A DNA stretch of 64,000 bases from Asinibacterium sp. OR53 (GTDB lineage: Bacteria > Bacteroidota > Bacteroidia > Chitinophagales > Chitinophagaceae). The stretch lies in the NCBI RefSeq assembly GCF_000515315.1, contig NZ_KI911562.1, positions 1,882,501 through 1,946,500 on the forward strand, in the 5' to 3' direction. Both the position numbers and the translations under genes were made by a program. The notes beneath the pieces are model-generated. The model saw nothing but the letters and a program-made list of their open reading frames with translations. It did no database searches and was not told where the DNA came from. How positions within the stretch are numbered: the stretch's first letter is position 1; every line of letters begins with the position of its first letter. Below are positions 59,453-64,000 of this stretch, piece after piece.

Positions 59453-59773
59453 TTACCGCGCCTGGATAGAATCGTAGACAACTACCTTATTCCACAGGTG
59501 TTTGCAGGTGTCTATAAAATGCAAGTGAATCGGATCGATCTGGTAGGCATCCTGATCTTCCTGGTTGGCAAATACTGCCAGCCAGGAAAATGCATAACTG
59601 GTATCAATCACGTCGCGGTTGGTGCCTGCAGGTATGCCAATATGGAATTGTTGTATAGAAGGCACTTTACTTAATGCCTGTAAACCCGCCAGCAATGCTG
59701 CATGATCTTCCTGGCTGACTGGATTGCCGAGCCAGAAATAAACATGGTGTACGAAAAGGTCTTGTGTTAGCAT
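59453..59773 (-). CDS. Dabb (stress-responsive alpha-beta barrel) domain protein
   Basis: A 106-residue dimeric alpha/beta-barrel protein. FVHHVYFWLGNP starts the first strand, and TSYAFSWLAVFANQEDQDAYQIDPIHLHFI is the typical Dabb core. These small proteins occur in sugar and aromatic operons, with some acting as enzymes. Here it is the last gene of an MFS-Gfo/Idh-Dabb operon, 5 bases after Gfo/Idh. Confidence 0.87.
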   Translation of the reverse strand: MLTQDLFVHHVYFWLGNPVSQEDHAALLAGLQALSKVPSIQQFHIGIPAGTNRDVIDTSYAFSWLAVFANQEDQDAYQIDPIHLHFIDTCKHLWNKVVVYDSIQAR

Positions 59774-59778
59774 GATAT

Positions 59779-60972
59779 TTATTCTATTGTTCTTTCTGTT
59801 ATTTTTCCGGTTTGTTTGTGTTTGAGGATTATCTTTTTTGCACCGAAGTGGGTCATTTCTTCTTTGATGAGATAATGTTCGGCGTCGTAAGGAACGAGGT
59901 GACTTTCTTTAGTCAATCCTGTTTGTCCGCGCCAGATATCCAGTTTCACGGGCTCCCATATTTTAGATTTCGCTGAGCGGTAAGCTGCATCCAAAATAGC
60001 ATTCACCACGTAACCGTCGTAAAAAGTTTCTTTAGGAGCAACACCCTTTTCCATCGCATTGAACATGTCCATGAACATGTGATTATAGCCCAGTTCGTTC
60101 AGTTCATCGCCAACAGGGAATAGCCAGCCAGTATTGCTTTCGGCTTTCTCTGCAATATAATCGCCGCCCTTACCCGTGGTGAACATATCAAAACCGGTGC
60201 GTAGGAAACTGTTGATCCAGATGGTGCCTTCGGTTCCCATCACTTCATCGCGCAGGTCGAGGCCGCCGCGGAAAGTCCAGCTCACTTCAAACTGACCAAT
60301 AGCGCCGTTCTCATATTTCACCAATCCAATGGCATGGTCTTCGGCATCGATGGGTTTTACCTGTGTATCGGCCCAACACATAACTTCAACGGGTTTGATG
60401 TCTTTGCCAATATAACTGCGGGTGATCTCCACGCAATGGCAACCCAGGTCGAGGATACAGCCGCCGCCTGCCTGTTCAATATCCCAGAACCATTCGCTGT
60501 GCGGACCAGGATGTGTTTCCCTCGACTTGGCCCACAATATCCTTCCAAGCGCACCGTTCTTCACGCTCTCGGAAGCTTTGATGAATTTGGGTGTATATAC
60601 CAGGTCTTCCAGGTAACCATTAAAAATACCCGCTGCTTCTACGGCCAGCAACATGCGCTTGGCTTCTTCGGCATTGCGCCCGAGCGGTTTGGTGGTCATC
60701 ACCGCTTTTTTGTGTTTGCAGCACAACATCACCGCTTCTTCATGCAGGTTATTGGGTAAAGAGATGCATACAATATCCACATCCGGATGCGCAATGGCTT
60801 CTTCCATTTTAGTGGTCCAGTGCGTGCATCCATAATCTGCCGCAAATTTCCGGGCGCTTTCTTCACGACGGGAATAAATGCTGATCACTTTATCCCGGCT
60901 TCTGTAACCTTGCAGGGAATCGGCATAAAACCTGCCAATGAACCCTGAGCCAAGCATGGCAATTCTTTTCAT
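59779..60972 (-). CDS. Gfo/Idh/MocA-family oxidoreductase
   Basis: A 397-residue NAD(P)-dependent dehydrogenase. The Rossmann motif is RIAMLGSGFIGRFYADSL and the conserved lysine lies in TTKPLGRNAEEAKRM. A GFO/IDH C-terminal domain has FWDIEQAGGGCILDLGCHCVEI. There is no signal peptide, so it is cytoplasmic. It would oxidise or reduce a sugar or keto-sugar. The first gene of its operon is an MFS permease (33-base gap). Family members are known in inositol, glucoside and 3-keto-sugar pathways. Confidence 0.9.
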   Translation of the reverse strand: MKRIAMLGSGFIGRFYADSLQGYRSRDKVISIYSRREESARKFAADYGCTHWTTKMEEAIAHPDVDIVCISLPNNLHEEAVMLCCKHKKAVMTTKPLGRNAEEAKRMLLAVEAAGIFNGYLEDLVYTPKFIKASESVKNGALGRILWAKSRETHPGPHSEWFWDIEQAGGGCILDLGCHCVEITRSYIGKDIKPVEVMCWADTQVKPIDAEDHAIGLVKYENGAIGQFEVSWTFRGGLDLRDEVMGTEGTIWINSFLRTGFDMFTTGKGGDYIAEKAESNTGWLFPVGDELNELGYNHMFMDMFNAMEKGVAPKETFYDGYVVNAILDAAYRSAKSKIWEPVKLDIWRGQTGLTKESHLVPYDAEHYLIKEEMTHFGAKKIILKHKQTGKITERTIE

Positions 60973-61005
60973 CTCTTAGTATTTATCGTTTTTAAATCAG
61001 GAAGA

Positions 61006-62193
61006 TCAGGCTTCCTTTTTTTCTTTGAAGAATAAAATAAAATACAGCAATACACCCATGGCAATATAGGCAGGAACAAACCAGATTTGTTGCCAGTTAT
61101 GCAGTTCGCCATTCTTGTGCTGGTCTACAATATACCCGCTGAAGCCCGTGCCAATGAACATGCCCAATCCGTATGTAGCAAAGGTAAACAGCCCCTGCGC
61201 AGCATTCTTGATTTTCTCACCCGCTTTTTTCTCGGTATACATATAGCCGGTAACAAAAAAGAAATCATAACAAACACCATGCAGTATAATACCGGCATAC
61301 AACATCCAGGTACCTGTATCGATATTGCCATAAGCAAAACAGAGATAGCGCAGTATCCAGGCGGTCATGCCCAGCAGGATCATTTTTTTAACACCAATGC
61401 GGTTGAATAAAAAAGGAATGGCTAATATGAAAACCGCTTCCGATACTTGTCCGAGTGTCATTTTACCCGCCGCATTCGAAAACCCGATCTCGTTGAGAAA
61501 CGGATTGGCAAAACCATAATAAAAAGAAAGTGGGATACACACCAATATGGCGGCAATGAAAAAGATGAGGTAAGGTCTGTTCCTGAATAATACAAAAGCC
61601 TCTACTCCCAGCGCTTTGGATGCGGTAACATTGTCGCTCGCCGCTTTGGGTGGCGTATGAGGCAACACGAAACTGAACAGGCCCAGTCCGGCAGATACGG
61701 CCGCTGCCATATAAAAAGTAGACGATGTTTTTTCGATGCCCAGTTTACCAATGAAGAGGCCTGCTACGATCCAGCCCAGCGTACCGAATACCCTTATCCA
61801 GGGAAACTGTTTGCCGGGATTGTTCATTTGTGTGAAAGCTACGTTATTGCTCAGCGCAATGGTAGGCATGTAGAGCAGGGAATAGGCCAGGATGATCCAA
61901 TAAAAAGCATCGTTGTTTTCTATTTTGGTGGCCAGGAACAACAAGGCACCGCCAACCAGGTGCAATACACCCATAATGCGTTGTGCGGCGAAGAAACGGT
62001 CGGCTATCAATCCCACAAAAAAAGGAGAGATCATGGTGGCAATGGCCAGTGCGCTGTAAGCAGCGCCGATCTGGAAGCCACTGGCGTGTAAATGTTCGCC
62101 CATATAAGTGCCCATGGTCACATACCAGGCGCCCCAGATAAAATATTCGAAGAACATCATGATGGCCAGCAGGAAACCAGTTCTGTTTTTCAT
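61006..62193 (-). CDS. MFS permease of the nucleoside/sugar symporter group
   Basis: A 395-residue integral membrane protein with twelve hydrophobic segments. The start is MKNRTGFLLAIMMFFEYFIWGAWYVTMGTYM, a pattern of NupG/XapB-like nucleoside:H+ symporters and related Bacteroidota sugar transporters. The loop GLIADRFFAAQR is the conserved MFS loop 2-3. It probably imports a sugar or nucleoside that the co-operonic Gfo/Idh enzyme acts on. It is divergent from the ChbG-type deacetylase gene. Confidence 0.85.
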   Translation of the reverse strand: MKNRTGFLLAIMMFFEYFIWGAWYVTMGTYMGEHLHASGFQIGAAYSALAIATMISPFFVGLIADRFFAAQRIMGVLHLVGGALLFLATKIENNDAFYWIILAYSLLYMPTIALSNNVAFTQMNNPGKQFPWIRVFGTLGWIVAGLFIGKLGIEKTSSTFYMAAAVSAGLGLFSFVLPHTPPKAASDNVTASKALGVEAFVLFRNRPYLIFFIAAILVCIPLSFYYGFANPFLNEIGFSNAAGKMTLGQVSEAVFILAIPFLFNRIGVKKMILLGMTAWILRYLCFAYGNIDTGTWMLYAGIILHGVCYDFFFVTGYMYTEKKAGEKIKNAAQGLFTFATYGLGMFIGTGFSGYIVDQHKNGELHNWQQIWFVPAYIAMGVLLYFILFFKEKKEA

Positions 62194-62309
62194 TTTCTTT
62201 CGTTAGATTTAATCCGTGTTTAACGGTATTTTGTGCGTGTTGAATATAGGGATAATTGACAAGTAAAAGTTAACCGTTCACGATTATTTCTTGATATCAA
62301 ACCCCATCC

Positions 62310-63326
62310 ATGAAAAAACGATTGCTTGTTTTTGCGGCAGCCTGTATGGTTTGTATGGCTGTTGCCGCACAACAGCCTGATAGCACTTACGCCGAAAAAC
62401 TAGGCTTCCGCAAAGGAGCCAGGGTACTCATCTTACACGTAGATGATGTAGGCATGTCGTATGATTCCAATGAAGGAGCTATTAAAGCCATGACAGAAGG
62501 CGTCGCTACTTCCTGTAGCGTGATGATGCCTTGTCCCTGGGTGCCGGCCTTTGTGCATTATTATAAAGAACACCCGAAGCTGGATGTAGGGTTACACCTC
62601 ACACTCACATCAGAATGGAAGGGTTACCGGTGGGGACCGCTTTCTGGAAAAAAGTCCACACCCGGACTCGTAGATGCTGAAGGTGCACTCTGGCCTTCTG
62701 TTGCAGCAGTGGTAGAACATGCGAGTGCAGCGGAAGTAGGAACAGAAATCGCTGCACAACTGGAAAGGGCCAGGAACATGGGTTTTGAACCTACACACCT
62801 CGATACACACATGGGAACACTACTGGCCAAACCGGATTTTGCGCAACAATACATAGAACTGGGCATCAGGAACCATATCCCTGTTATGGTGCCCGGAGGT
62901 CATGCGAAACTGATCAGTGAACAGGCGCAGGCATCGGAAGAGCTACTTCAGCAAATGCGGCAGGCAGGTAAAATGCTTTGGGCCAGCGGACTGCCCGTGC
63001 TGGATGATCTGCACAACGGCAGTTATGGCGATAAAATTCCACAGGAATTGCAGGGCGATGATGCCAAAATACAAGCGTTTAAAACACAGCAATACATCAA
63101 AGGTATCCGTTCATTGCTACCCGGACTTACCATGATGATCATGCATTGTACCGCTACTACAGAAGTATTTCCGCATATTTCCGATTCAGGTCCCGTTCGC
63201 CGGGGCGATATGCTGGCGATGTTAGACCCGGCATTGAAAAAAGCGATCCGGGATGAAGGTATCATACTTACTACCTGGCGGGAAGTCAAAGAAAGAAGAG
63301 AGAAATTAAACAGAACCAATCCATAA
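62310..63326 (+). CDS. ChbG/HpnK (YdjC)-family carbohydrate deacetylase
   Basis: A 338-residue secreted protein with a signal peptide ending AVAAQ (about 21). The YdjC fold shows a metal-binding Asp pair in LHVDDVGMSYDSN, then VGLHLTLTSEW and PTHLDTHMGTLL (metal-ligand His/Asp). The family deacetylates chito-oligosaccharide or N-acetyl sugars. Being periplasmic, it could trim imported N-acetylated glycans. The ThuA gene follows after 11 bases. Confidence 0.85.
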   Translation: MKKRLLVFAAACMVCMAVAAQQPDSTYAEKLGFRKGARVLILHVDDVGMSYDSNEGAIKAMTEGVATSCSVMMPCPWVPAFVHYYKEHPKLDVGLHLTLTSEWKGYRWGPLSGKKSTPGLVDAEGALWPSVAAVVEHASAAEVGTEIAAQLERARNMGFEPTHLDTHMGTLLAKPDFAQQYIELGIRNHIPVMVPGGHAKLISEQAQASEELLQQMRQAGKMLWASGLPVLDDLHNGSYGDKIPQELQGDDAKIQAFKTQQYIKGIRSLLPGLTMMIMHCTATTEVFPHISDSGPVRRGDMLAMLDPALKKAIRDEGIILTTWREVKERREKLNRTNP

Positions 63327-63337
63327 CCATCATCATC

Positions 63338-64000
63338 ATGAAAAAATTATTATTATCGTCCTGCCTTGCTTTAATGGCACTGATCAGTTTGTCTTTCATC
63401 AATTTTAAGAAAACGCCGAAAGTATTGGTGTTTGCACGTACCGTAAAATATCATCACGCTTCTATACCCAAGGGACTCGCAGCGATACAGCAATTGGGAA
63501 AAGAACATCATTTCGATGTGGATACTACTACCGATGCCAACCTGTTCACTGCCGATAACCTGAAAAAATATGCCGCAGTGGTATTCCTGAGCACCACAGG
63601 GGATGTGCTGAACGATGAACAACAAACTGCTTTTGAACAGTATATCCGTTCAGGTGGCGGTTTTGTAGGCGTGCATGCGGCCACTGATACTGAATACGAT
63701 TGGCCCTGGTACAATCAACTGGTAGGAGCCTATTTCAAAAGTCACCCCAAGCAACAGGAAGCTGTGCTCCATATTGTAGATCATTCGCATCTTTCTACCA
63801 AACATTTACCGGCAGAGTGGAAGCGTAAAGACGAGTGGTATAATTTCAAAAGCATACAACCCAACCTGCACATACTGATCACCATCGATGAAAAATCTTA
63901 TACAGGAGGAGAAAACGGCGATCTTCACCCTATGGCATGGTATCATGATTTTGATGGAGGGCATGCTTTTTATACAGAGTTGGGTCATACCGACGAATCC
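63338..64000 (+). CDS. ThuA-domain protein, 5' part (cut by window end)
   Basis: The first 221 codons of a secreted protein with signal MKKLLLSSCLALMALISLSF. A ThuA (trehalose-utilisation, glutamine-amidotransferase-like) domain starts at VLVFARTVKYHHASIP. Motifs are VVFLSTTGDVLN, GGGFVGVHAATDTEYDWPWYN and a late MAWYHDFDGGHAFYTELGHT. ThuA proteins take part in disaccharide metabolism and are often fused to haem or PQQ-type domains downstream, which cannot be seen here. The start is the ATG preceding the signal peptide. Confidence 0.88.
   Translation, partial: MKKLLLSSCLALMALISLSFINFKKTPKVLVFARTVKYHHASIPKGLAAIQQLGKEHHFDVDTTTDANLFTADNLKKYAAVVFLSTTGDVLNDEQQTAFEQYIRSGGGFVGVHAATDTEYDWPWYNQLVGAYFKSHPKQQEAVLHIVDHSHLSTKHLPAEWKRKDEWYNFKSIQPNLHILITIDEKSYTGGENGDLHPMAWYHDFDGGHAFYTELGHTDES

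Noticed and set aside
62194..62309. AACGGT (62222-62227) and ACCGTT (62273-62278) as an operator pair between the MFS and deacetylase genes
   Set aside because: The half-sites are only six bases and 45 bases apart, so chance occurrence is likely.

Overview
The window reads as one chromosomal segment of a free-living Bacteroidota, most likely a Chitinophagaceae-type organism. The evidence is a SusC/SusD outer-membrane pair, TonB receptors, an ASPIC/UnbV repeat lipoprotein, many exact matches to the Bacteroidota -7 promoter element TAnnTTTG, few recognisable Shine-Dalgarno sites, and the three-gene form of proton-translocating transhydrogenase. Genus assignment is inference. No tRNA, CRISPR array, phage or insertion sequence was seen. 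Gene density is high and no gene-free stretch exceeds 300 bases.

Layout. 1-1.02 kb: 3' end of a 23S rRNA gene, a 5S rRNA gene and its terminator. 1.0-2.9 kb (minus): a glycine-rich RRM protein and the rpsF-rpsR-rplI operon with a structured leader. 3-8.1 kb: a secreted endonuclease/phosphatase-family protein divergent from a TonB receptor and a DUF5689-type lipoprotein. 8.1-16.2 kb: htpG, a ferredoxin-type reductase, recJ with a polyprenyl synthase, an OmpA-family porin and a HAD phosphatase.

16.3-25.1 kb (minus) is the most unusual part. It is a tight six-gene operon, read in the order transmembrane Ser/Thr kinase with a pseudo-FGE (SUMF1) domain, PP2C phosphatase, FHA protein, an unrecognised two-TM coiled-coil protein, a short Hsp70, and a secreted ankyrin/pseudo-FGE protein. 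It looks like a complete phospho-signalling module joined to a specialised chaperone, with its sensor or scaffold domains in the periplasm. Both FGE-like domains lack the catalytic cysteines.

25.2-39.2 kb is mostly housekeeping. It holds a thioesterase, a dipeptide epimerase, proline dehydrogenase, thyA-folA-methyltransferase-pntAA-pntAB-pntB (a coherent folate/NADPH run), an rRNA m5C methyltransferase, a LysM/RlpA-like protein, fmt, an FKBP isomerase, a membrane protein, and a peptidase T gene interrupted by an in-frame TAG at codon 7.

39.2-64 kb is a carbohydrate-oriented accessory region. Two paralogous GMC flavoprotein dehydrogenases with FeS-type cysteine motifs flank an AraC regulator. 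They are followed by SusC/SusD, an AT-rich lipoprotein made of two duplicated domains between two strong terminators, an ASPIC/UnbV lipoprotein, a vanadium haloperoxidase/PAP2-type lipoprotein, a HAD phosphatase, a Nudix-fold regulator with a degenerate Nudix box, a GH3 enzyme, a TIM-barrel isomerase, a Dabb protein, a Gfo/Idh/MocA oxidoreductase, an MFS permease, a ChbG-type deacetylase and a ThuA protein cut by the window end. Together these suggest uptake and oxidative (possibly 3-keto-sugar) processing of glycosides, which is inference.
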